A stretch of 6,821 nucleotides of DNA from Spirochaetales bacterium (GTDB lineage: Bacteria > Spirochaetota > Spirochaetia > DSM-27196 > SLST01). Every line of letters begins with the position of its first letter. Positions within the stretch are counted from its first letter, which is position 1. Both the position numbers and the translations under genes were made by a program. Below the pieces are notes generated by a model, which was given only the letters and a program-made list of their open reading frames with translations, was not told where the DNA came from and ran no database searches. Where the stretch lies: contig DAOWMR010000151.1 of the NCBI GenBank assembly GCA_030642995.1, positions 1 through 6,821 on the forward strand. The letters are read 5' to 3'. Shown piece after piece: positions 1-5,826 of the stretch.

Positions 1-48
1 CTCGTTATAGAGAGTTTTCAACTGCGGAACGTACTTTGTTTCTGCCAT
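1..48 (-). CDS. rplE: 50S ribosomal protein L5, first 16 residues (3' end outside window)
   Basis: L5 binds 5S rRNA in the central protuberance. Only the N-terminus is inside the window: ATG at 48, reading MAETKYVPQLKTLYNE, which resembles the usual L5 start (an Arg/Val-Pro-x-Leu-x-x-x-Tyr pattern before the first helix). The position directly after rplX, 9 nt downstream, is where rplE lies in nearly all bacterial spc operons. Only a weak AGGTAG precedes the start, overlapping the rplX stop. The call rests on this short match plus gene order. Confidence 0.88.
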   Translation of the reverse strand, partial: MAETKYVPQLKTLYNE

Positions 49-57
49 ACGATCTAC

Positions 58-369
58 CTATACGGTCTCACCGTTCTTCTTTGCAACGCGGACCTTGGTA
101 TTGCCGTCCATTCGGATACCAACCCGGGTTTGTTCACCACCGCGCGTGACAAGCATCACGTTTGAGATCTGAATGGATGCTTCAATTTCCATAATCCCCC
201 CACGATCCTCCTGGCGTTTCTTTCGCATTGCCTTTTTCACGATATTGATTCCCTCGACAAGAACACGACCTTTCTCTCGGTCGACACGCAGCACTCTGCC
301 GGTCTTACCCTTGTCTTTGCCGGAAATCACCTTTACCTGGTCATTCTTCTTGATCCGATACTTTGGCAT
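58..369 (-). CDS. rplX: 50S ribosomal protein L24
   Basis: L24 starts 50S assembly by binding the 5' region of 23S rRNA and lies near the tunnel exit. The 103-residue product has the usual bacterial length. It has the KOW motif near the N-terminus (about residues 9-36: DQVKVISGKDKGKTGRVLRV), then the family-typical VEGINIVKKAMR (about 38-49), GGIMEIEASIQISNVMLV (about 57-74) and the TRVGIR...KVRVAKKNGE ending. The ATG at 369 is preceded by GAGGGAG (384-378), which overlaps the restored L14 stop at 386-384 and so supports the corrected end of rplN. It is followed by rplE after 9 nt. Confidence 0.97.
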   Translation of the reverse strand: MPKYRIKKNDQVKVISGKDKGKTGRVLRVDREKGRVLVEGINIVKKAMRKKRQEDRGGIMEIEASIQISNVMLVTRGGEQTRVGIRMDGNTKVRVAKKNGETV

Positions 370-383
370 CCGTTCAACTCCCT

Positions 384-751
384 CTACAACACTTCCGGTG
401 CGAGCGAGACGATCTTCATGAAATCGCCCTCACGCAGTTCTCGAGCGACTGGCCCGAAGATGCGCTTGCCCTTTGGATTCTCCGGGCATCGATGATCACG
501 CAAGCATTGTCGTCAAACCGGATGTAGGTGCCGTCAATGCGCTTGTATTCCTTCTTGGTCCGAACAATCACGGCACGCTCGACGTCACCCTTCTTCACCG
601 GAGCACCAGGCAGTGCATCCTTCACGGCAACCACAATGATGTCGCCAACGCCGGCATACTTGCGCTTGGAGCCGCCAAGAACCTTGATACACTGAGCCCG
701 CTTGGCCCCGCTGTTGTCCGCCACATTCAGGTAGCTTTGCATCTGAATCAT
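384..751 (-). CDS. rplN: 50S ribosomal protein L14, reading frame broken by a one-base deletion
   Basis: L14 binds 23S rRNA and forms intersubunit bridges to 16S helix 14. The uninterrupted frame runs from the ATG at 751 and reads a normal L14 (MIQMQSYLNVADNSGAKRA, KVLGGSKRKYAGVGDIIVVA, IRFDDNACVIIDAR) to residue 90. It then turns into an unrelated 21-residue tail that stops at 416. In the next frame, from 482 to 384, the conserved L14 ending is intact: ENPKGKRIFGPVAREL, then FMKIVSLAPEVL and TAG. The two parts add up to 90 + 32 = 122 residues, exactly the usual length, in 368 instead of 369 bases. One base is therefore missing at about 482-484. No slippery heptamer is visible. A sequencing error is most likely; a true mutation is possible. 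The GAGGGTAG and GAAAG before the ATG serve as a ribosome-binding site. Confidence 0.95.
482..486 (-). other. Frameshift site in rplN (one base missing)
   Basis: The minus strand here reads CCCGG between the GAT codon of Asp88 and the sequence that should encode Glu91-Asn92-Pro93. Adding one base, for example making CCCGGG, gives GCC CGG GAG AAT CCA and joins the two halves of L14. The run of C and G is the kind of place where homopolymer length is miscounted, but the exact missing base cannot be determined from one read. Confidence 0.85.
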
Positions 752-766
752 CTTTCTACCCTCGCC

Positions 767-1051
767 CTAGCGTGCGCGTTCAACGATCTCGAGCAATCGC
801 CATCGCTTTTCCTTGCTGATCGGTCGCGACTCAACAACCCTCACCGTGTCACCTTCGTGCGCGTCATTCTGCTCATCGTGCGCCTTCACCTTCTTCGTGA
901 CCTGAACGTACTTCTTGTACAGACCGTGCAACCGCCTGTTCACGATGGCAACAACGATGGTTTTGTCCATCTTGTCGCTCACGACCTTGCCGGTCAGCAC
1001 TGCCTTTCCGGCGGTCTTCGGCGCAACGGCACCGTTCTTCGTCGGTTCCAT
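767..1051 (-). CDS. rpsQ: 30S ribosomal protein S17, with short N-terminal extension
   Basis: S17 is a primary 16S rRNA-binding protein of the 30S body with an OB fold. The 94-residue product contains the expected LTGKVVSDKMDKTIVVAI (about 19-36), KKYVQVTKKVKAHDE (about 46-60) and GDTVRVVESRPISKEKRW (about 67-84). Relative to the 84-residue E. coli protein, it has about 11 extra N-terminal residues, rich in Ala and Lys. The start is the ATG at 1051, 3 nt after rpmC, because GGAGGA sits at good spacing. An internal GTG at residue 18 would make the protein shorter than usual. The gene ends 15 nt before rplN and is the last gene of the classical S10 block. Confidence 0.97.
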   Translation of the reverse strand: MEPTKNGAVAPKTAGKAVLTGKVVSDKMDKTIVVAIVNRRLHGLYKKYVQVTKKVKAHDEQNDAHEGDTVRVVESRPISKEKRWRLLEIVERAR

Positions 1052-1054
1052 CGC

Positions 1055-1261
1055 CTATTCCTCCAATGCCTTCTCTACATCCGCATGGTTGTAGATGAGG
1101 GTGTTCACACGGGCAATCTGACGCCGTAGCGTCCGTTTCTCCAACGCATTGTCCACGTGACCGACTACCATATTGAATCGCAACTCGCGATACTTCTTTT
1201 TCAGTTCGTCCTGCTTTGTAAGCAATTCTTCGAACGTGAGTTCTTTGAATGAATTTTTCAT
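1055..1261 (-). CDS. rpmC: 50S ribosomal protein L29
   Basis: L29 is a small coiled-coil-like helical protein next to L23 at the tunnel exit. The product has 68 residues from the ATG at 1261, the usual size, reading MKNSFKELTFEELLTKQ with helical ELKKKYRELRFNMVVG and the family-typical LEKRTLRRQIARVNTLI. The open frame continues upstream to a start at 1321, but that would add 20 residues with no family resemblance and overlap rplP by 59 nt. The ATG at 1261, one base after the rplP stop, is therefore chosen. An AAGGGG lies about 11 bases upstream, inside rplP. The end of the gene carries the Shine-Dalgarno site of rpsQ. Confidence 0.95.
   Translation of the reverse strand: MKNSFKELTFEELLTKQDELKKKYRELRFNMVVGHVDNALEKRTLRRQIARVNTLIYNHADVEKALEE
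1059..1064 (-). promoter_or_regulatory. Shine-Dalgarno site of rpsQ, inside the end of rpmC
   Basis: GGAGGA on the minus strand lies seven bases before the rpsQ ATG at 1051 and is formed by the last two Glu codons of rpmC. It supports the longer S17 start, and hence the extended N-terminus, over an internal GTG at residue 18. Confidence 0.75.
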
Positions 1262-1262
1262 G

Positions 1263-1688
1263 TTACGCCACGCCCCTTCGCGAGACAAACTTCGTCCTGA
1301 GTGGAAGCTTGCTTGCAGCAAGGTTCATGGCCTCAAGCGCCAACTCCGGATTGACACCGGCGATCTCAAACATCACCGTCCCAGGCCGAACCGGAGCCAC
1401 CCAGCCCTCGGGGCTTCCTTTGCCTTTGCCCATCCGTGTCTCCGCCGGTTTCTTGGTGTAGGGGACATCCGGAAAGATCCGAACCCACACCTTACCCCCG
1501 CGCTTGACGTGTCGGGTCATTGCGACTCGCGCAGCCTCTATCTGCCGACTGGTGATCCAACCGCTTCCCAACGAAACCAACCCGTGCTCACCGAATGCGA
1601 TGGTATTGCACCTGCTGGCCTTTCCGAGGAGCGACCGCTTCGCACGCCGCTGCTTCTTCCTGTACTTCGTTCGTTTTGGACTCAGCAT
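1263..1688 (-). CDS. rplP: 50S ribosomal protein L16
   Basis: L16 is a late-assembling 50S protein that helps position A-site tRNA. The 141-residue product has a typical length. It starts MLSPKRTKYRKKQR and contains FGEHGLVSLGSGWITSRQIEAAR (about 32-54). The signature RMGKGKGSPEGWVAPVRPG (about 85-103) includes Arg85, which matches the arginine hydroxylated in E. coli L16, and it is followed by MFEIAGV. The ATG at 1688 has GAGGT five bases upstream, overlapping the rpsC stop. The gene lies 3 nt after rpsC and 1 nt before rpmC. Confidence 0.98.
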   Translation of the reverse strand: MLSPKRTKYRKKQRRAKRSLLGKASRCNTIAFGEHGLVSLGSGWITSRQIEAARVAMTRHVKRGGKVWVRIFPDVPYTKKPAETRMGKGKGSPEGWVAPVRPGTVMFEIAGVNPELALEAMNLAASKLPLRTKFVSRRGVA

Positions 1689-1691
1689 GCC

Positions 1692-2408
1692 TTACCTCGA
1701 TGACTCCTCTCTCCGAGCAACTGGGCGTTCCCGCCGCTTTCGAACAAGGAGTCCGGCGTCTTCCTTGGAATCTTTCCTGAGGACCTCGCCGTTGAATACC
1801 CAAACCTTCACGCCGATCGTGCCGAAGGTCGTACGGGATTCCGCAAATCCATAGTCTATGTCGGCGCGCAATGTATGCAGCGGTACGCGCCCGGCCTTCT
1901 GCGTCTCTGTTCGAGACATCTCAGCACCACCGAGCCTGCCCGCAATTCGAATCTTGATTCCCGCCACGCCGGCCTTATTCGCACCTCCGATTGCCATCTT
2001 CAACGTCCGGCGAAATGAGCTCCGTGTACGCAGCTGCCTGGCAACGTTCAATGCGATCACCTGAGCATTCGTCTCGGGTCGCTTGATTTCCTTGATCTTG
2101 ATCTGGATCTTCTTTCCGGCTGCCTTCTGCAGCTTCGCACCGATCTTCTCGATATTTGAGCCCTTCGTCCCAATTATCACACCTGGTCGGGAAGTTTGAA
2201 TCATCAAGGTGATCCGCTGAGGATGGCGGATGATCTCTACATCCGCAATCTCCGCGTTTCTGGTTTCGGGCATGCTCTCAAGGATACGTCTCAATTTCAG
2301 ATCCTCGTGGAGCGTATCGGCATACTCCCGAGGGTCCACATACCACTTAGACTTCCATCCCTTGTTGATGCCAATACGGATCCCGTATGGGTGTACTTTC
2401 TGACCCAC
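1692..2408 (-). CDS. rpsC: 30S ribosomal protein S3 (GTG start)
   Basis: S3 forms part of the mRNA entry channel on the 30S head and contributes to ribosomal helicase activity. The 238-residue product has the usual length. It starts (M)GQKVHPYGIRIGI and has the KH domain around residues 39-110 with the GxxG-type loop in PGVIIGTKGSNIEKI (about 75-89). It also has GIKIRIAGRLGGAEMSRTE (about 150-168) and the C-terminal signature LHTLRADIDYGFAE (about 177-190) followed by GVKVWVF. The VDPREYADTLHEDL segment near residues 25-38 is very like Treponema S3. The start is GTG at 2408, 1 nt after the rplV stop, with only a G-rich GGGGGA upstream. Confidence 0.97.
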   Translation of the reverse strand: MGQKVHPYGIRIGINKGWKSKWYVDPREYADTLHEDLKLRRILESMPETRNAEIADVEIIRHPQRITLMIQTSRPGVIIGTKGSNIEKIGAKLQKAAGKKIQIKIKEIKRPETNAQVIALNVARQLRTRSSFRRTLKMAIGGANKAGVAGIKIRIAGRLGGAEMSRTETQKAGRVPLHTLRADIDYGFAESRTTFGTIGVKVWVFNGEVLRKDSKEDAGLLVRKRRERPVARREESSR

Positions 2409-2409
2409 G

Positions 2410-2772
2410 CTATTCCCCCGTTCGTCCGATCTCGTCGACGACAGCCGTGATGTGACTCATTCTTTTCTGCAACATGTCTGCCCGCCCACGACCGCGAAAC
2501 CATACCCGTCGCAGTCGAGGTCCTTCATCCACGCGCAGTTCCTTGACGTAGAGCATGCCTTCATCGAGCTCCTTATTCTGCACCAGCGCGTTGGCCGCGG
2601 CAGACTTAAGAACCTTCCCAATGAGGGCTGCGCCCTTCTGCGGCAAATTATCGAGGATTGCCACAGCTTCCGTGTACGGGCGCTTGCGCACCGCGTCTGC
2701 TACCGGTCGGACCTTGAAAGGAGACACCATGAGGAAACGAGCGATAGCACGGTATCCAGTCTTGTCTGCCAC
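2410..2772 (-). CDS. rplV: 50S ribosomal protein L22 (GTG start)
   Basis: L22 touches all six domains of 23S rRNA, and its beta-hairpin lines the exit tunnel next to the macrolide site. The 120-residue product has a normal length. Family features are SPFKVRPVADAVRKRPYTEA near residues 17-36, the helix KVLKSAAANALVQNK (about 53-67), and the hairpin region EGPRLRRVWFRGRGRADML (about 83-101) ending in KRMSHITAVVDE. The WFRGRGRAD tip resembles spirochaete L22 rather than the E. coli PRAKGRAD form. The GTG at 2772 is supported by an ideal AAGGAGGT. The gene follows rpsS by 2 nt and precedes rpsC by 1 nt. Confidence 0.97.
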   Translation of the reverse strand: MADKTGYRAIARFLMVSPFKVRPVADAVRKRPYTEAVAILDNLPQKGAALIGKVLKSAAANALVQNKELDEGMLYVKELRVDEGPRLRRVWFRGRGRADMLQKRMSHITAVVDEIGRTGE

Positions 2773-2774
2773 GG

Positions 2775-3053
2775 CTACCTCCTTGCCTTTCGATCGCTTC
2801 CGGCATGACCTCGGAACAATCGGGTCGGTGAAAACTCTCCGAGCTTATGACCAACAAGATTCTCCGTGACGTAGACCGGAACCCAGGTCTTTCCGTTGTA
2901 CACGCTCACCGTGAGTCCCACCATTTCAGGAATGATGGTTGATGTGCGTGAATAGGTCTTAATCATCTTCTTCTCACCGCTTCTGTTCATCTCCACCACA
3001 CGCGAATAGAGGCTTTTCTCGATGAACGGTCCCTTCTTGATGGAACGTGACAC
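2775..3053 (-). CDS. rpsS: 30S ribosomal protein S19 (GTG start)
   Basis: S19 binds the 30S head with S13 and contributes to the bridge with the 50S subunit near the A and P sites. The 92-residue product has the family length. It starts (M)SRSIKKGPFIEKSL, then shows the core TYSRTSTIIPEMVG (about 34-47) and the signature VYNGKTWVPVYVTENLVGHKLGEF (about 52-75), with a basic C-terminus. The start codon is GTG at 3053, with AGGAGA five bases upstream, partly in the rplB stop. The gene follows rplB by 9 nt and precedes rplV by 2 nt. Confidence 0.97.
   Translation of the reverse strand: MSRSIKKGPFIEKSLYSRVVEMNRSGEKKMIKTYSRTSTIIPEMVGLTVSVYNGKTWVPVYVTENLVGHKLGEFSPTRLFRGHAGSDRKARR
2777..2784 (-). 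promoter_or_regulatory. Perfect Shine-Dalgarno site of rplV, inside the end of rpsS
   Basis: AAGGAGGT on the minus strand is fully complementary to the usual 16S rRNA tail and sits five bases before the GTG start at 2772. It overlaps the last codons and stop of rpsS. It is the strongest ribosome-binding site in the window and fixes a non-ATG start. Confidence 0.85.
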
Positions 3054-3062
3054 TACTCTCTC

Positions 3063-3887
3063 CTACTTCCGCCGCTTGACGATGAACTTGCTGGAGGATT
3101 TCCGCTTCTTGCGGGTTTTGTATCCTTTCGTCGGCTGTCCCCAGGGACTCACCGGATGTCGGCCACCCGAGGATCTGCCCTCACCGCCGCCCAGCGGATG
3201 ATCAACCGGATTCATTGCAACACCACGAACCTTCGGACGGCGCCCCAGATGTCGAGACTTACCGGCCTTCCCGAGCGTGACGTTCATGTGATCTTCGTTG
3301 CCGACAACGCCGATTGTTGCCTTACATCGTCGAAATACCAATCTCATTTCACCCGACGGCAACTTCAACGTCACGTAGTCTTTGTCCTTGGCGACGAGGA
3401 CCGCGCCGACCCCTGCCGAACGCGCGAGTTGCCCACCACGTCCAAGCTGAAGCTCAACATTGTGAACGCTCGTACCCAGAGGGATACTCTCAAGGGGCAG
3501 CGAATTGCCGACGGTCGGTGCAACCGTATCACCCGCCAGGATCGTCACGCCACGCTCGAGACCCTTTGGCGCCAGGATATAGCGCTTCTCGCCATCTGCG
3601 TAAACGATCAGAGCCACATTGGCACTGCGATTCGGATCATATTCGATCGCTGTGACGCGCCCCGGCACGCCAATCTTGTCGCGCCGAAAATCGATCTCTC
3701 TGTAGAGTCGCTTGTGACGACCGCCCTTCCGGCGAACGCTGATTCTCCCTGCCGAGTCTCGACCAGCCTTGAAAGGCAAACCGCTAGTCAGCCGCTTCTC
3801 AGCGTCTTTCTTATCCAAATCGCTGAAATCAAGTGTCGTGCGAAACCGCAGGCCAGGCGTTAGTGGATTGTACTTCTTCAATGCCAT
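3063..3887 (-). CDS. rplB: 50S ribosomal protein L2
   Basis: L2 is a primary 23S rRNA-binding protein needed for subunit association and peptidyl transferase activity. The 274-residue length is typical. Visible features include the GRISVRRKGGRHKRLYR segment (about 47-63), the OB/SH3-like core with EYDPNRSANVALI (82-94) and APKG (106-109), and the C-terminal active region VRGVAMNPVDHPLGGGEGR (about 220-238) followed by GGRHPVSPWG. His230 in NPVDH matches the functionally important His229 of E. coli. The next histidine of the E. coli HPHGGGEG sequence is Leu232 here. The tail ends in a basic SSKFIVKRRK. The ATG at 3887 lies 2 nt after rplW, with AAGGGG seven bases upstream. Confidence 0.98.
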   Translation of the reverse strand: MALKKYNPLTPGLRFRTTLDFSDLDKKDAEKRLTSGLPFKAGRDSAGRISVRRKGGRHKRLYREIDFRRDKIGVPGRVTAIEYDPNRSANVALIVYADGEKRYILAPKGLERGVTILAGDTVAPTVGNSLPLESIPLGTSVHNVELQLGRGGQLARSAGVGAVLVAKDKDYVTLKLPSGEMRLVFRRCKATIGVVGNEDHMNVTLGKAGKSRHLGRRPKVRGVAMNPVDHPLGGGEGRSSGGRHPVSPWGQPTKGYKTRKKRKSSSKFIVKRRK

Positions 3888-3889
3888 GC

Positions 3890-4174
3890 TCAGGCCCCTT
3901 CAAAAATGCCGATGGTTTCATTCGGCGGAAGCGTCACAATTGCCTTCTTCCAGCTCGATGTGTAGCCCTTGCGATAACGAACACGCTTTGGCTTTCGCTT
4001 CACATTCAGGACGGTACATGAAATCGGATGGACATCAAACAGCTCTTCAATCGCGGCCTTGATCTGTATTTTGTTGGCCCGGGCATCCACATGAAACGCG
4101 TACTTGTGGACTTCCCGCAGCCGATTTGACTTCTCTGTGAGAAGTGGTTTGATGACAATCTTGTCAGCATCCAT
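3890..4174 (-). CDS. rplW: 50S ribosomal protein L23
   Basis: L23 sits at the exit of the peptide tunnel and is the docking site for trigger factor and SRP. The product has 94 residues from the ATG at 4174, a normal length; an in-frame GTG at 4177 would add one residue. ATG is preferred because AAGGAG lies eight bases upstream and because the TGATG overlap with the rplD stop is a classic coupled junction. Family features include IKPLLTEKSNRLRE near the N-terminus, KYAFHVDARANKIQIKAAIEELF in the middle and the basic RKPKRVRYRKGYTSSWKKAIVTL stretch, here longer than a minimal motif. The gene ends 2 nt before rplB. Confidence 0.96.
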   Translation of the reverse strand: MDADKIVIKPLLTEKSNRLREVHKYAFHVDARANKIQIKAAIEELFDVHPISCTVLNVKRKPKRVRYRKGYTSSWKKAIVTLPPNETIGIFEGA

Positions 4175-4836
4175 CACGACTTCTCCTTGCCAGGCAAGTC
4201 CTTCTTGCCAATCGTATCGGAGTAGAACTCATTGAGTCGCTGTGCCGCACTTTCCGTAACCACCAGCTTCCCGCCATAGAAAAGGTCGTGAGCACGGAGC
4301 CGGTTGTATGAGAGCATCCTGAGCCAGGGGATATTTCTGCCTGCACGCTTCACCATGGAATCATCATCTCCAAGGATCAGCACTGTCCGTTCCTCACCGG
4401 TGAGGGTTGAGAGAATCGCCACAAGATCCCGGGTCTTTCCAGACTCAACAGTGAAGTCCTCAACGACAATCAGGTCATCGGCCCCGTTCTTGAGACTGAG
4501 TAGAGACTTCAGTGCAACCCGCTTCATCTTCCTGGGAAGACGATATGAATAGTCACGAGGCTTGGGTCCGAAGGCAATACCACCGCCAACTCTGACCGGG
4601 CTCTGAAATGTACCGGCACGAGCACGGCCGGTGCCCTTCTGTCGCCACGGCTTGCGCCGACTACCGGCGACTTCGCTTCGGCTCTTGGTGGAAGCAGTTC
4701 CCACCCGCATATTCGCCAACTCATTCCGCACCGCGTGATATATCGCTCCATCACTGACTTCCCGTGCGAACACGGTATCGTCAAGTGTGATGTTGCGAAC
4801 CTCTTTTCCTTTCACCGACAAGACTTTCTTGTCCAT
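4174..4836 (-). CDS. rplD: 50S ribosomal protein L4
   Basis: L4 binds 23S rRNA domain I early in assembly, and its extended loop lines the peptide exit tunnel. In E. coli it also represses its own operon and terminates its transcription through the S10 leader; that leader is not recognisable here. The 220-residue product is slightly longer than the 201 of E. coli. The conserved basic loop is present at about residues 61-103, including RRKPWRQKGTGRARAG, GGGIAFGPKPRDY and PRKMKR. The C-terminal globular part contains ILGDDD and the NIPWLRMLSYNRLRAHDL stretch. The ATG at 4836 follows AAGGG at the end of rplC. The stop TGA shares its last base with the ATG of rplW. Confidence 0.97.
   Translation of the reverse strand: MDKKVLSVKGKEVRNITLDDTVFAREVSDGAIYHAVRNELANMRVGTASTKSRSEVAGSRRKPWRQKGTGRARAGTFQSPVRVGGGIAFGPKPRDYSYRLPRKMKRVALKSLLSLKNGADDLIVVEDFTVESGKTRDLVAILSTLTGEERTVLILGDDDSMVKRAGRNIPWLRMLSYNRLRAHDLFYGGKLVVTESAAQRLNEFYSDTIGKKDLPGKEKS
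4183..4188 (-). promoter_or_regulatory. Shine-Dalgarno site of rplW, inside the end of rplD
   Basis: AAGGAG on the minus strand lies eight bases before an ATG at 4174 and five bases before an in-frame GTG at 4177. The spacing and the stronger start codon favour the ATG. It lies within the last codons of rplD, so rplW translation is probably coupled to rplD. Confidence 0.7.
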
Positions 4837-4839
4837 GAG

Positions 4840-5466
4840 TTAACCCTTCTTCTTGGATGTCTTCACGACGATGTACCCTTCTTTCGTCCCGGGCACCGCG
4901 CCGCCGACCAATAGCACCTGGCGTTCGGAATCAACACCGACGACCCGAAGATTCTGGACAGTGCGCTGAACACCGCCCATCCTGCCGGCCATCTTCGTAC
5001 CCTTATGAACTTTGGACGGCCATGCCGCCATACCGGTGGACCCACCCGCACGATGGAACTTGCTGCCGTGGGTCTTGTTGCCGCCACTGAAGTTGTGACG
5101 CTTCATGACACCCTGAAAGCCCTTCCCCTTCGAGGTTCCGATAACGTCCACAAAACCGGCATCGGTGAAAAGCTCAACGCCGAGTGAATCGCCGATTGCA
5201 CACTCTCTGTCAAAATCCCGGATCTCAACGACGTGTCGCTTTGCCTCGACGCCATGCTTCTCAAACTGCCCGAGCCGGGGCTTCGACACACGCGCCGGCT
5301 TGATCTCAAATGCGCCGAGAACAACAGCACTGTAGCCGTTCTTATCCGGAGTTCTCTGCTCCACAACCAGATTCGGCTCAACTTTTATCACGGTCACCGG
5401 CACGAGTTCTCCAAAATCATTGAACACCTGTGTCATGCCGACTTTCTTGCCTATTAACCCAAACAT
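4840..5466 (-). CDS. rplC: 50S ribosomal protein L3
   Basis: L3 is an early 50S assembly protein that binds the 3' end of 23S rRNA; its long loop reaches toward the peptidyl transferase centre. The 208-residue product has the normal length, starts MFGLIGKKVGMTQVF and contains the signature GTSKGKGFQGVMKRHNF at about residues 110-126. The central loop (about 127-165) is spirochaete-like, with HGSKFHR and KGTKMAGRMGG. In place of the E. coli GQNQTP sequence, which holds the PrmB-methylated Gln150, it reads GMAAWP (residues 145-150), so that glutamine is absent. The ATG at 5466 follows only a weak Shine-Dalgarno-like GGGTAGG. The gene lies 47 nt after rpsJ and 3 nt before rplD. Confidence 0.98.
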   Translation of the reverse strand: MFGLIGKKVGMTQVFNDFGELVPVTVIKVEPNLVVEQRTPDKNGYSAVVLGAFEIKPARVSKPRLGQFEKHGVEAKRHVVEIRDFDRECAIGDSLGVELFTDAGFVDVIGTSKGKGFQGVMKRHNFSGGNKTHGSKFHRAGGSTGMAAWPSKVHKGTKMAGRMGGVQRTVQNLRVVGVDSERQVLLVGGAVPGTKEGYIVVKTSKKKG

Positions 5467-5513
5467 GAACCTACCCGTTCCTACTACGTACTACAGCGGA
5501 GCCGCGGCCGCGC
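5467..5513 (-). other. GC-rich spacer between rpsJ and rplC
   Basis: These 47 nt are the second-longest gap in the window. The half next to rpsJ is GC-rich and palindromic (GCGGCCGC and CCGCGG at 5504-5511 and 5502-5507). The half next to rplC holds the near-repeat GTAGTACGTAGTAGG. Only a weak four-pair stem (GCGG/CCGC) could be drawn. No promoter, terminator or small ORF is supported. Confidence 0.4.
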
Positions 5514-5822
5514 CTACTGCTTGATCTCGACATCGACACCTGCAGGGAGCTCAAGCTTCATGAGAGCGTCCATGACGGCCGACGTCGGCTCAATGATGTC
5601 GATCAATCGTTTGTGAGTCCGCATTTCGAACTGCTCTCGTGACTTCTTGTTCACGTGAGGAGACCGCAAGACGGTGTACTTGTTGATGCGCGTGGGCAAA
5701 GGGATTGGCCCAGCAACTTTCGCTCCGGACTTCTGAACCGTCTGGACAATCGCTTTTGCGCTCTGGTCCACCAGTTCGGTATCAAAACCCCGAAGCCGGA
5801 CCCGTATTCTCTCGCCTGCCAT
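5514..5822 (-). CDS. rpsJ: 30S ribosomal protein S10 (NusE)
   Basis: S10 is a 30S head protein and, as NusE, also joins NusB in transcription antitermination complexes. The 102-residue product has the normal family length. It carries the usual S10 features: RIRVRLRGFD at residues 5-14, the GPIPLPTR segment around 38-45, the SPHVNKKSREQFEMRTHKR loop region around 54-72, and a C-terminal strand ending LPAGVDVEIKQ. The ATG at 5822 is preceded by GGAGG. It is the first gene of the S10 block, 66 nt downstream of tuf and 47 nt upstream of rplC. No promoter matching a clear -35/-10 pair could be recognised upstream, so transcription probably continues from tuf or further upstream. Confidence 0.98.
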   Translation of the reverse strand: MAGERIRVRLRGFDTELVDQSAKAIVQTVQKSGAKVAGPIPLPTRINKYTVLRSPHVNKKSREQFEMRTHKRLIDIIEPTSAVMDALMKLELPAGVDVEIKQ

Positions 5823-5826
5823 GCTG

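Noticed and set aside
416..481. The 21-residue divergent C-terminus of the uninterrupted rplN frame as a genuine novel tail
   Set aside because: The conserved L14 C-terminus is fully encoded in the overlapping frame, so the tail is an artefact of a frameshift, not a new domain.
471..493. Programmed -1 frameshifting in rplN
   Set aside because: There is no X XXY YYZ slippery heptamer at the junction and no obvious downstream stimulatory structure; L14 is not known to be recoded.
473..1129. Open frame of 218 codons on the plus strand opposite rplN, rpsQ and rpmC
   Set aside because: It lies antisense to three clearly recognised ribosomal-protein genes, resembles no family and has no convincing ribosome-binding site. 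It is a by-product of the codon bias of the real genes.
1262..1321. Longer upstream start for L29
   Set aside because: The extra 20 residues are unlike L29 and overlap rplP by 59 nt; the ATG at 1261 gives the family length and normal operon spacing.
1173..1703. Open frame of 176 codons on the plus strand across rpmC, rplP and the end of rpsC
   Set aside because: It spans three real gene junctions on the other strand and has no recognisable domain.
3156..3863. Open frame of 235 codons on the plus strand opposite rplB
   Set aside because: It is entirely antisense to an intact, conserved L2 gene, with unpatterned His/Arg/Thr-rich sequence and no context for a gene.
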